Positions 35,563 to 43,329 of a stretch of 64,000 nt of DNA are shown here, piece by piece; within the stretch, counting starts at the first letter, position 1, and each line of letters opens with the position of its first letter. The notes under the pieces were generated by a model. That model made no database searches, was not told where the DNA came from, and saw only the letters and a program-made list of their open reading frames with translations. The DNA is from Alphaproteobacteria bacterium UBA6038. GTDB lineage: Bacteria > Pseudomonadota > Alphaproteobacteria > Micropepsales > Micropepsaceae. The stretch covers positions 22,186 through 86,185 of the forward strand of contig DIZC01000043.1 in NCBI GenBank assembly GCA_002429315.1, in the 5' to 3' direction. The translations under genes and the position numbers were made by a program.

Positions 35563-35958
35563 ATGTCCGCACTGCACTACACAATCCTAAAGTTCTTCGA
35601 AGCCAGAATGGACGAACACGATTGCGTAGAGGCGTTTACGCGCCTGCCTGTAGAGGGCGAATATGTGTATCTGATCGAGCGCACGCATGGGCGAAGTGCA
35701 ATCAATGTTTTGCTTAGCGATGCGTACCGATTTGGAGTTGCAGATTTCCTTGGTCGGCCCGGGGAAATAGGAAAAGGAGACTTTATCCTGATTGCAAAGC
35801 CGCACGGCGATTGCGACGACGAGTCAGTTGCGCGGGCGCGAAGAGAAGGAATCGGCCTCGGCGACATTCGCAAATTGATGGGGGCGCTAAATTTAGGCGA
35901 CGTGTCCAAGTATCTCACTCCCGCAGAGAAGGAAGCTCAGAAGGGGCGACGGAATTGA
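35563..35958 (+). CDS. hypothetical protein of the island, unknown family
   Basis: A 131-residue soluble protein. The ATG at 35563 follows AAGGGTG; a later ATG at residue 16 (MDEHDCVEAF) is also possible. The sequence has an N-terminal part like EGEYVYLIERTHGRSAINVL and FLGRPGEIGKGDFILIAKPH. No family was recognised. Codon use looks less GC-biased than that of the flanking genes. It starts at the end of the transposase remnant, and its 3' end overlaps the convergent nucleotidyltransferase gene by 44 nt. Confidence 0.55.
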   Translation: MSALHYTILKFFEARMDEHDCVEAFTRLPVEGEYVYLIERTHGRSAINVLLSDAYRFGVADFLGRPGEIGKGDFILIAKPHGDCDDESVARARREGIGLGDIRKLMGALNLGDVSKYLTPAEKEAQKGRRN

Positions 35959-36547
35959 GGAGCAGTCGCTCCAGGTTTGCCTGCTGTCTTTCAAATTCCT
36001 CCTGTGCTTTGGTTTCTTGAGCGCAGAAGAATTGCAAATGTAGCTTGTGACCAAACGTCCGCTCAAAGTCGCCGGCAACGGTGCCTTTCATAAGCCGTAC
36101 GGTGCGGGCTATCTCAGCCTCACCCATTTCTTTCAGCGTTACGATCACGTCCACATCCGAGGTCGGATAATGAACGTGGGTTATGGACCCAAAAAGCGAA
36201 ACCTGCTGAGCGCCCGCTACCCCAAGTGTGTGCGATAGCCATTTCGAAGCTTGCCGCTTCAGCTCTGCATCTGATTCCGCAAATGGTGCGATAGCTGCCG
36301 GCTTTGGATGCCTAACGCGGTAATCCCAAAAAATAAGCAGCAGGCCCGCTATGGCGATCAAGGGGGTTGCCTGCGGTGGAATGGATAGGGCCGCATGTAC
36401 CAGCTTGCCTAGCCATGTCGTCCGCGGTCCGCTTGTGTGGGCAAGCAGGGTATCGACATTCCCAATCGTGCCGACGCCTGCCCACAGGACCGCAAAGGCC
36501 GCGAGCGGCCAACCCGCAACTCTGCGCCAATATCGTTTAATTAGCAT
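35915..36547 (-). CDS. membrane-anchored nucleotidyltransferase-fold protein
   Basis: A 210-residue protein with two N-terminal transmembrane helices (~12-31 and ~57-74) and a C-terminal minimal nucleotidyltransferase domain. The signature is SLFGSITHVHYPTSDVDVIV (Gly-Ser, nine residues, then Asp-x-Asp) at ~117-136. The third catalytic Asp is not obvious, since the corresponding strand reads LHLQFF. Minimal nucleotidyltransferases are usually soluble and often belong to MNT/HEPN toxin-antitoxin pairs or antibiotic-modifying enzymes; a membrane anchor is unusual. It is in the low-GC island, overlapping the convergent unknown gene by 44 nt. Confidence 0.7.
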   Translation of the reverse strand: MLIKRYWRRVAGWPLAAFAVLWAGVGTIGNVDTLLAHTSGPRTTWLGKLVHAALSIPPQATPLIAIAGLLLIFWDYRVRHPKPAAIAPFAESDAELKRQASKWLSHTLGVAGAQQVSLFGSITHVHYPTSDVDVIVTLKEMGEAEIARTVRLMKGTVAGDFERTFGHKLHLQFFCAQETKAQEEFERQQANLERLLLNSVAPSELPSLRE

Positions 36548-36613
36548 GGCGCTACCCCCCGCTTTTTCTCCCGAATAGGAGGTGTACCATGCAAGTCAAT
36601 TGCTGGAGATGTG

Positions 36614-36631
36614 CTCCCTCAAGGGGAGGGT
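36614..36631 (-). repeat. right arm of the 18-bp inverted repeat
   Basis: CTCCCTCAAGGGGAGGGT is the exact reverse complement of 35282-35299. It defines the right boundary of the island carrying the transposase remnant and two genes. Confidence 0.8.
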
Positions 36632-36658
36632 TGAAGGATTGGTTACGCGAAGAAACGT

Positions 36659-37048
36659 TCAGTGCAGCGTCTCTTTGCGCCTATGGGCGAGCGCGGCCGG
36701 AAGCTCTTCGTAGAATTTGCGCGCTTTGGCCACGATGCTGCGCTGGCGGGCGGCTTCGGCATCGTCGCGCGACGCGAACTGCTCGCCTTCGAAGAGATAG
36801 CGCGTGACGGGCAAGCCGGTGCGCGTGTCCCGCGCCTCGACTCCGGTTACCTCTTCCACCTGCTCTTCGGCCAGCTGCAGCGTGTGCTTGTAATGGGCGA
36901 AGCGGTCCTGGCGGTCGCGGGCTTCCTGAGCGCGCCGGGCGGCGTTGCGGTCATCGAAGCGCCGCAGCGCCGCGAGCACCGGCCCGCGGAACCGATAAAG
37001 CAGGATCGCGGCAATGATCAGAACGGTCGTGGTGATCAGGCTATTCAT
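36659..37048 (-). CDS. single-pass membrane protein with coiled-coil region
   Basis: A 129-residue protein. The start at 37048 gives one N-terminal transmembrane helix (LITTTVLIIAAILLYRF) followed by a charged helical stretch (RFDDRNAARRAQEARDRQDR) and a C-terminal basic/acidic part. No family was recognised. It follows zapE on the same strand with a 28-nt gap, so it may share that transcript. Confidence 0.65.
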   Translation of the reverse strand: MNSLITTTVLIIAAILLYRFRGPVLAALRRFDDRNAARRAQEARDRQDRFAHYKHTLQLAEEQVEEVTGVEARDTRTGLPVTRYLFEGEQFASRDDAEAARQRSIVAKARKFYEELPAALAHRRKETLH

Positions 37049-37076
37049 GCGGCAACTTTCGCTCCCGGTCGGGGAA

Positions 37077-38186
37077 TTAGGCCCCTGCCGCCTGCAGTTC
37101 AACGGCGGCGTGGTGGATGGCGTGGCCGTGCCGGAGATAACCCGCGCTCTGCATTTCGACGAGGCGCGAGGCAGTGCGGCGGAAGGCGTCGGCCCCGTCG
37201 CCCGCCGGGTAGAGCGCGTCCGGCCCCGCGGCCGCCGAGCAGATCAGCTTCACGCTCTCGTCGTAAAGCGTGTCGATCAGCGTGGTGAAGCGCTTCGCCT
37301 CGTTGCGCTCTGCCGGCCCCATCGCCGGAATGCGATCGATCAGCAGGGTGTGGAAATGCCGGGCGATTTCCAGATAGTCCGCCGCGCCGAACGGCTCCCG
37401 GCACAGCTGGTCGAAAGAGAACCGCGCCAGGCCTTTGGCGGCTTGCGGCACGGGCAGCTTCCGCCCGAGAACCGCCAGCGTCTGCGGCTCCCCTCGCTTC
37501 CTGTCGGTGAGGCGAAGCCAAGCCGCATCCATGGCGGCGTCGGCTGCCGGTCCGAGCGGCACGATGTAGATGTCAAGCTGCGCCAGTCGCTGCAGGCGGT
37601 AATCCACCGGACCGTTCAGTTCGACGACGTCGAGGCGCTGCTCCAGCATCGCAACGAACGGCAGGAACAGCCGGCGGTTCAGGCCGCCTTCGTAGAGGCG
37701 CTGCGGCGGCGTGTTGGAGGTGGCGACCACCACCACGCCGGCCGCGAACAGCTGCTCGAACAGCCGGCCGAGGATCATCGCATCCGCCACATCGGTCACC
37801 TGGAATTCGTCGAAACACAGCAATGCCGCTTCACGCGCGATGGTGCGCGCGACCGGCGGAATCGGATCGTCGGCGCCTTGCTGCCGCGCTTCGTGGATGC
37901 GCGCATGCGTCTCGACCATGAAAGCATTGAAGTGCACGCGCCGCTTCTTCTTTATGGGCGCGGCGGCGAAGAACAGGTCCATCAGCATGGATTTTCCGCG
38001 GCCTACATCGCCCCACAGATAGAGGCCCTTGGGCGTGCGGGGCGCACGAAGGAAAGACCAGCGTTGGCTGCGCAATTCCGAGGCCAGCGATTGCAGCCGC
38101 TGAGCAGCCCCGTCTTGCGCCGTGTCGGGCACGAGTTCGGCTGCCGCGAGCAGTGCGCGGTACTGCTGGAGGATTTTGTCCGGCAT
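37077..38186 (-). CDS. zapE: cell division ATPase ZapE (AFG1-like)
   Basis: A 369-residue AAA-type ATPase with start MPDKILQQYRALLAA at 38186. Walker A is in GLYLWGDVGRGKSMLMDLFF at ~50-69 and Walker B in ALLCFDEFQVTDVADAMIL (about 118-136); ATSNTPPQRLYEGGL is the sensor region. ZapE associates with the divisome and helps Z-ring function under low-oxygen or high-temperature growth in E. coli; eukaryotic AFG1 acts in mitochondrial protein turnover. It follows asd at a 44-nt distance on the same strand. Confidence 0.92.
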   Translation of the reverse strand: MPDKILQQYRALLAAAELVPDTAQDGAAQRLQSLASELRSQRWSFLRAPRTPKGLYLWGDVGRGKSMLMDLFFAAAPIKKKRRVHFNAFMVETHARIHEARQQGADDPIPPVARTIAREAALLCFDEFQVTDVADAMILGRLFEQLFAAGVVVVATSNTPPQRLYEGGLNRRLFLPFVAMLEQRLDVVELNGPVDYRLQRLAQLDIYIVPLGPAADAAMDAAWLRLTDRKRGEPQTLAVLGRKLPVPQAAKGLARFSFDQLCREPFGAADYLEIARHFHTLLIDRIPAMGPAERNEAKRFTTLIDTLYDESVKLICSAAAGPDALYPAGDGADAFRRTASRLVEMQSAGYLRHGHAIHHAAVELQAAGA

Positions 38187-38230
38187 CAGTCGCGCAGGGG
38201 CCGGCCAGCGGTCGGAAGCGAGAGCAATGT

Positions 38231-39256
38231 CTACGCCGCGGTCTTCAGGATTTTGCGGTTGATCAGGCACTCGGCGATCTGCACCGCATTGAGGGCCGCG
38301 CCCTTGCGCAGATTGTCGGAGACCACCCACATCGCAAGCCCGTGTTCCACCGTCGGATCCTTGCGGATGCGCGACACGTAGGTCGCGTCTTCGCCGGCGA
38401 CTTCGACCGGCGTGGCGTAGCCGCCGTCCTCGCGCTTGTCGACCACCAGCACACCGGGCGCCTCGCGCAGGATGCTGCGGGCCCTCTCGGCAGAAATCGG
38501 CTTCTCGAATTCGATGTTCACGGACTCGGAATGGCCGATGAACACCGGCACCCTTACGCAGGTGGCGGTCAGCTGGATGCTGTGATCGAGGATCTTCTGC
38601 GTCTCCACCATCATCTTGAATTCTTCGTTGGTGTAGCCGGAATCGTGGAAGTCCTGGATGTGCGGAATGACGTTGAACGCGATCTGCTTGGTGAACAGCT
38701 TGGTCTCGATCGGATCGGCCACGAACACCGCGCGGGTCTGGCGGAACAGCTCGTCCATCGGCGCCTTGCCCGCGCCGGAAACCGACTGATAGGTGGAGAC
38801 CACGACCCGCCGGATGGTGGCCGCATCGTGCAGCGGCTTCAGCGCGACGACCAGCTGCGCCGTCGAGCAATTCGGGTTGGCGATGATGCCCTTTTTGATG
38901 CCGTGTTCCAGCACATGCGCGTTCACCTCCGGCACCACCAGCGGCACGTCGCGGTCCATCCGCCAGTACGAGGCGTTGTCGATCACCAGCGCGCCCTGGT
39001 CGGCGATCTTCGGTGCCCATTCCTTGGAAATCGCCGAGCCCGCCGACATCAGGCAGATGTCGGTGTCGCGGAAGTCGAAATAGTCGAGCGCCTTCACCTT
39101 GAGCGTCCGGTCGCCGAACGAGACTTCCCTGCCGATGGATCGCGTGGAGGCCAGCGCCACCACTTCGCTGGCCGGAAAGGCGCGCTCGGCGAGCACGTTC
39201 AGTATCTCGCGGCCGACATTTCCCGTCGCGCCCACCACAGCAACTTTGAAAGGCAT
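38231..39256 (-). CDS. asd: aspartate-semialdehyde dehydrogenase
   Basis: A 341-residue enzyme with start MPFKVAVVGATGNVGREILN, preceded by GAGG. VGATGNVG is the NADP-binding motif and the catalytic Cys lies in IANPNCSTAQLVVAL at ~134; VSTYQSVSGAGK and the RVPVFIGHSESVN region with His are substrate-binding. It reduces aspartyl phosphate to the semialdehyde for lysine, threonine, methionine and diaminopimelate. It is probably the first gene of the asd-zapE transcript. Confidence 0.97.
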   Translation of the reverse strand: MPFKVAVVGATGNVGREILNVLAERAFPASEVVALASTRSIGREVSFGDRTLKVKALDYFDFRDTDICLMSAGSAISKEWAPKIADQGALVIDNASYWRMDRDVPLVVPEVNAHVLEHGIKKGIIANPNCSTAQLVVALKPLHDAATIRRVVVSTYQSVSGAGKAPMDELFRQTRAVFVADPIETKLFTKQIAFNVIPHIQDFHDSGYTNEEFKMMVETQKILDHSIQLTATCVRVPVFIGHSESVNIEFEKPISAERARSILREAPGVLVVDKREDGGYATPVEVAGEDATYVSRIRKDPTVEHGLAMWVVSDNLRKGAALNAVQIAECLINRKILKTAA

Positions 39257-39347
39257 GGTTAATCCTCGAAGAGCACGCGCGGGCACGACCCACGCTGGAA
39301 ATCCATGCGAGGATTAGGCCATGGCAGCGCGGCAGGAAAGTGGCGGC

Positions 39348-39722
39348 CTATTGCCCGGTGTGCCATTCGAGCGTGACCATGCCGCCGCGGCCGTCCACCG
39401 ACCCGCCGACGGCGCCGCCGAGGACCGTCACGCCTTCGAGTCGATAATGCGGCGTGGGATGAGGATGCCGGCCCCTGCCTAATTCATTGGTGATTCCCAC
39501 GGCGCGGAAGGGACCGATCGAAAGGCCGGTGGCGGCGGACGGTGCCTGGCGTTCCGGACCCAGCAGCGGCGGCTCGACCGCCCGTGGCGGCCGCGCAAAG
39601 AGAGGCTGATCCGGCAGGGCAAGCGGGAACGACTTGGGTTCGGGAGCAAGCACCGCGGCGCCTCCGGCGTGTGCGCCGGATTCGGCGATAACAAAAAGCA
39701 CTCCGAGAACTGCCGCGCGCAT
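39348..39722 (-). CDS. small exported hypothetical protein, proline rich
   Basis: A 124-residue protein with signal peptide (MRAAVLGVLFVIAESGAHAG) and a Pro/Ala-rich body (LAPEPKSFPLALPDQPLFAR), ending with a Gly/Val strand-like segment (GVTVLGGAVGGSVDGRGG). GGGAGAG precedes the ATG. No family was recognised. It lies 75 nt downstream of the GST gene and may be the last gene of the tryptophan-dioxygenase operon. Confidence 0.5.
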   Translation of the reverse strand: MRAAVLGVLFVIAESGAHAGGAAVLAPEPKSFPLALPDQPLFARPPRAVEPPLLGPERQAPSAATGLSIGPFRAVGITNELGRGRHPHPTPHYRLEGVTVLGGAVGGSVDGRGGMVTLEWHTGQ

Positions 39723-39797
39723 CTGCGCAACTCTCCCTGGAGAGCTGAACGCAAAGCCGACCGCTTTGTTGCGGAGATCACGGTTGACCGGAACCGC

Positions 39798-40508
39798 TCA
39801 CGCGTCGAGTTCGGGATAGTGCCGAAAGATGCCCTGGGTGTTGAAGGGCTGGCGGCGATCCGATGCGAGGTAAGCCGAAATGCGCGGGCGGCCGGCAACC
39901 CGGTTTGTGAGCGGCGCCAGCTGGCGGTAGCGCGTCTCAAGCCGGCGCATTGCTTTCGGAAAGGCGTACCGCAGACCTTCCATGGTCTGAAACAGCGACA
40001 GATCGGCATAGGTGAGGCGTTTGCCGGCCAGCCACCCGCTGCCGCCGCGCTGCAGGACACCATCGAAATAGCCGAGATATTTCGGCAGGCGTTCGTCGCG
40101 CAGATGCTTAGTCCGGCCCGCCGCTTCCGCCGCCTGGTCTTCATAATAGAGGCTGCCGGCAATCGGATGGTGAGCGTCGTGCACTTCCGCCACCAGATCG
40201 GCGATGGTCAGTTGCAGCTGATGGACCCAGAGCCGGCCGGCATCGGCTTTCGGCGCCAGGCCATGCCTCTCGCCAAGGTACAGAAGAATGTTCGCGGTCT
40301 GCCCGATGAGCAGCGAACCGGCTTTCAGGAAGGGCGGCGCGAAGGAGGGGTGCTGCACGCGGCTGGCCTTCATCAGCGTGACGAGTTTTTCGTCGCCGCC
40401 CTTCGTTTGCGCGATGTCCAGATACGGCGCGCCGGCTTCCTCCAGCGCCAGCCGCACGAACTCGCCGCGGCCGGGAATGCCGGACCAGTAATAAAGCTGG
40501 TATGTCAT
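39798..40508 (-). CDS. glutathione S-transferase family protein
   Basis: A 236-residue GST. The N-terminal thioredoxin-like domain begins with YQLYYWSGIPGRGEFVRLAL, resembling the sigma-like class where the early Tyr activates glutathione, and contains GQTANILLYLGERHGL. The C-terminal helical domain has LTYADLSLFQTMEGLRYAF. It is 19 nt downstream of the CoA-transferase gene, making it the third gene of the kynA operon. A detoxifying or isomerising step on a catabolic intermediate is possible but unproven. Confidence 0.9.
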   Translation of the reverse strand: MTYQLYYWSGIPGRGEFVRLALEEAGAPYLDIAQTKGGDEKLVTLMKASRVQHPSFAPPFLKAGSLLIGQTANILLYLGERHGLAPKADAGRLWVHQLQLTIADLVAEVHDAHHPIAGSLYYEDQAAEAAGRTKHLRDERLPKYLGYFDGVLQRGGSGWLAGKRLTYADLSLFQTMEGLRYAFPKAMRRLETRYRQLAPLTNRVAGRPRISAYLASDRRQPFNTQGIFRHYPELDA

Positions 40509-40527
40509 GTGCGCTCCTTTGCGCCGT

Positions 40528-41754
40528 TCACGCGATGATACTGGCGCCGCGCAGCCGCGCGATCTCGGCGGGGGCCAATCCGAGATGTGTCCGCAGGATT
40601 TCATCGGTTTGTTCGCCCAGCATAGGCGGCGCGAGCCGATACTCGGGTGGCGTCTTGCCGAGGCGCAGCGGGCTGGCGACCAGCTTGAGCTGTCCCGCTG
40701 CGGAATGGGCCATGCCGACGGTGAGCTCGCGCGCGACGGCCTGCGGGTCGGCAAACACCTGGTCGATGCGGTTGATGGGACCACAGGGCACATTCGCCTG
40801 CTCCAGCAAGGCGATCCATGCGGCAGTGGTCCGCGTTCGGAACAACGCCGTAAGCGGCCGAACCAGCGCTTCGCGATGATGCACCCGCTCGGCGTTGGTG
40901 ACGAACCGTGGATCGGCGGCAAGCTTCTGTTCCCCGGCGGCTTTGCAGAACCGCCGGAACTGCTGATCGTTGGCGACGGCGAGAATGACGAACCCGTCCG
41001 CCGTCGCGAACACCTGATACGGCACGATGTTGGGATGCGCGTTTCCCAGCCGCGTCGGTACCATGCCGCCGGCCAGATAATTCATCGCCTGGTTGGCGAG
41101 CCCCGCCGCCTGGCAGTCGAACAGCGCCATGTCGATCTCCTGGCCCTCGCCGGTGCGCGACTGATGAACCACAGCCGCCAGGATGGCGATCGCGGTATAA
41201 AGGCCGGCGATCAGATCGGAGACGGCAACGCCCACTTTCATCGGTTCGGCGCCGGGTGCCCCGTCCGGCTGCCCGGTGATGCTCATCAGGCCGCCCATCC
41301 CCTGGATGAGATAATCGTACCCGGCCTTGTCCTTGTACGGACCGTCATGGCCGAAACCGGTCAGCGAACAGTAGATGAGCGCCGGGTTCTCCGCCGCCAG
41401 CGCGGCATATTCGAGTCCGTAGCGTGCCAGCGTGCCCGTCTTGAAATTCTCCACCACCACATGGACGCGGCGCGCCAGTCGTTTCACCAGCGCGGCGCCT
41501 TCCGGTTTGGCGAAATCGATCGCGACGGACTTCTTGTTGCGGTTGGCGGACAGGAAGTAGGTGGCGTCGCCATTGCCGCCGTCCTTGGTCTTGAGAAAGG
41601 GCGGACCGAAGTGGCGCGTCTCGTCGCCATCGCCCGGCATCTCGATCTTGATCACCTCGGCGCCAAGATCGCCGAGGATTTGCGTCGCCCACGGTCCCGC
41701 CAGCACGCGGCTCAGGTCCAGCACTCGAATATGCGACAGCGCGCCCAGCGACAC
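40528..41754 (-). CDS. CaiB/BaiF-family CoA transferase
   Basis: A 408-residue family III CoA transferase. The N-terminus holds HIRVLDLSRVLAGPWATQIL and LGAEVIKIEMPGDGDE; the catalytic-site area holds LTGFGHDGPYKDKAGYDYLI and SITGQPDGAPGAEPMKVGVA with the conserved Asp close to AVSDLIAGLY. It transfers CoA between carboxylic acids. It sits between kynA (9 nt upstream) and a GST gene. Mammalian and bacterial relatives use succinyl-CoA and glutarate, so glutarate made from tryptophan is one candidate substrate. Confidence 0.92.
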   Translation of the reverse strand: MSLGALSHIRVLDLSRVLAGPWATQILGDLGAEVIKIEMPGDGDETRHFGPPFLKTKDGGNGDATYFLSANRNKKSVAIDFAKPEGAALVKRLARRVHVVVENFKTGTLARYGLEYAALAAENPALIYCSLTGFGHDGPYKDKAGYDYLIQGMGGLMSITGQPDGAPGAEPMKVGVAVSDLIAGLYTAIAILAAVVHQSRTGEGQEIDMALFDCQAAGLANQAMNYLAGGMVPTRLGNAHPNIVPYQVFATADGFVILAVANDQQFRRFCKAAGEQKLAADPRFVTNAERVHHREALVRPLTALFRTRTTAAWIALLEQANVPCGPINRIDQVFADPQAVARELTVGMAHSAAGQLKLVASPLRLGKTPPEYRLAPPMLGEQTDEILRTHLGLAPAEIARLRGASIIA

Positions 41755-41763
41755 TCCTCCGGA

Positions 41764-42633
41764 TCAGATTTCGGTGCGCACGTCCCACAGTTCTGGATAG
41801 AAGCGCAAGGCGAGCGCCTTCTGGAGGTAAGCGACGCCCGACGTGCCGCCGGTGCCCGGCTTGGCGCCGATGATACGCTCCACCGTCTTCATGTGGCTGA
41901 ACCGCCAGAGATGGAACCGGTATTCGAGATCGACGAGCTTCTCCGCCAGCTCGTACAGCTCCCAATGCGTTGCCGCGTCGCGGTAGACTTCGCGCCACGC
42001 CTCCGTCACCCGCGGATCGGATGTGTAGGGCTGCGCGAAATCGCGGGTGAGCTTTTCCACCGGGATGGCAAACCCGCGCCGCGCCAGCAGCGCAAGCGAT
42101 TCATCGTAGATGCTCGGTTCGGTCAGCGCGGCCTGCACCTGCGCGAAGATGTCCGGCTTCGATTCAAACACCCGCGCCATATCCGCATGTTTGTTGCCCA
42201 GCCGGAATTCCAGCATGCGGTACTGGAACGACTGGAATCCGGAGGAGCGGCCCAGCGCCGAACGGAAGCTCGAATAATCGGAGGGGGTCAGGGTGGAGAG
42301 AATCTCCCACGACTGGATCAGGTTCACCTGTACGCGCGCCACACGCGCCATCATCTTGAATGCCGGACCGAGATCGTCGGCGCGAATCTGGCGAATGGCG
42401 GCGCCGATCTCGTGCAGGCACAGCTTCATCCACAATTCGGACGCCTGGTGGATGACGACGAAGAGCAGTTCGTCATGCCGCTCGGTCAGCGGGCGCTGAC
42501 AGGCGAGCAGCTCGGGCAGGCGCAAGTAATCCGTGTAGGACATGGAATCCTGCAGATCCCAGTGGACGCTTTCTCCCGTGAGATCGACGGCATGGGCGCC
42601 TTCCTCGGAAGGCTCGGCGGGCGGGCGGGACAT
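41764..42633 (-). CDS. kynA: tryptophan 2,3-dioxygenase
   Basis: A 289-residue enzyme; the ATG at 42633 (MSRPPAEPSEEG) is chosen over a longer in-frame start since the family is about 280 residues long. Characteristic segments are YTDYLRLPELLACQRPLTER, FVVIHQASELWMKLCLHEI, SGFQSFQYRMLEFRLGNKH and RFSHMKTVERIIGAKPGTGG, which includes the heme-ligand His and the substrate-binding GTGGT loop. It opens the indole ring of tryptophan to N-formylkynurenine. It heads a probable operon with the CoA transferase and GST; kynB/kynU are not in the window. Confidence 0.96.
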   Translation of the reverse strand: MSRPPAEPSEEGAHAVDLTGESVHWDLQDSMSYTDYLRLPELLACQRPLTERHDELLFVVIHQASELWMKLCLHEIGAAIRQIRADDLGPAFKMMARVARVQVNLIQSWEILSTLTPSDYSSFRSALGRSSGFQSFQYRMLEFRLGNKHADMARVFESKPDIFAQVQAALTEPSIYDESLALLARRGFAIPVEKLTRDFAQPYTSDPRVTEAWREVYRDAATHWELYELAEKLVDLEYRFHLWRFSHMKTVERIIGAKPGTGGTSGVAYLQKALALRFYPELWDVRTEI

Positions 42634-42734
42634 GGGCAGCTTATAGCCGAATTTTTGTGCAGCGGCAGCACGGGTTGGCCCAGCCAAACCGCCGATGTAT
42701 GGTCCGGCCGCAGCAGAAAAATGGTGTTTGGGAA

Positions 42735-43265
42735 ATGCGTTGGGCGGTTGCTGGCGTTTGCGTGTTGGCGGGAGCGGCGGTGGCGGGATCGGCGGGCGCC
42801 AAAGGCACGCGCTGCGCCATGCCGGAAGAGGTCTCGGCGATCCAGACCGCGGCGATTCAGCAGGAATTGATGGTCGCGGCGCTGACCTGCAACGAGATCG
42901 CCCGCTTCAACAGCTTTCAGACCGGCTTCGGACCCGAATTGCGCGCCGCCGACGCCACACTGGCGCGGTTGTTCCGGCGGCTCTACGGCGCGGCCCGCGG
43001 CGAAGCCGAATATCATGCATTCAAGACCAAGCTTGCAAACGACTCGTCGATGCGAAGCATCCGCAACAACCCGGCTTACTGCCAGGAGGCGGCGGCGATG
43101 TTCACCCAAGCGCTCGCGCCGATGAAGCCCGCACTGGTGACGTTCGTGAATGGCACGGCGGTGATGATCGAGCGGCGACCGGTCGAGGCTTGCGGCGTTG
43201 CGGCGGAAACGGTGCGCGCCGCCGAGACTGTCACGCGACACAAGCGCAGGCGACACAAGGGGTGA
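42735..43265 (+). CDS. exported conserved hypothetical protein, paralogue of the protein at 7013-7567
   Basis: A 176-residue exported protein. The ATG at 42735 gives a signal peptide (MRWAVAGVCVLAGAAVAGSA, cleavage near GAKG). The body has the family signature QQELMVAALTCN, YHAFKTKLANDSSMRS, PAYCQEAA and VEACG, shared with the protein encoded at 7013-7567; cysteines at matching places could form disulfides. A basic C-terminal tail (RHKRRRHKG) ends it. The function is unknown. It is divergent from kynA and ends at a terminator. Confidence 0.8.
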   Translation: MRWAVAGVCVLAGAAVAGSAGAKGTRCAMPEEVSAIQTAAIQQELMVAALTCNEIARFNSFQTGFGPELRAADATLARLFRRLYGAARGEAEYHAFKTKLANDSSMRSIRNNPAYCQEAAAMFTQALAPMKPALVTFVNGTAVMIERRPVEACGVAAETVRAAETVTRHKRRRHKG

Positions 43266-43283
43266 TGTAGAGTCCAGAAAAGA

Positions 43284-43309
43284 AAAGGGCGGGCCGAAGC
43301 CCGCCCTTT
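43284..43309. terminator. bidirectional terminator
   Basis: AAAGGGCGGGC-CGAA-GCCCGCCCTTT is a perfect hairpin with A and T runs on its two sides. It lies between the convergent exported-protein gene and the OmpA-family gene. Confidence 0.9.
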
Positions 43310-43329
43310 GCTGTTTTAGGTGGCTGTCG

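Noticed and set aside
37077..39293. A long 738-residue open frame covering both zapE and asd
   Set aside because: Only its 3' half matches ZapE. The 5' half is an out-of-frame reading of the asd gene with Arg/Gly-rich nonsense, so zapE starts at 38186 instead.
40507..42870. A 787-residue open frame on the plus strand over the CoA transferase and kynA genes
   Set aside because: It is antisense to two strongly supported enzymes and has the His/Arg-rich composition of a shadow frame in high-GC DNA.
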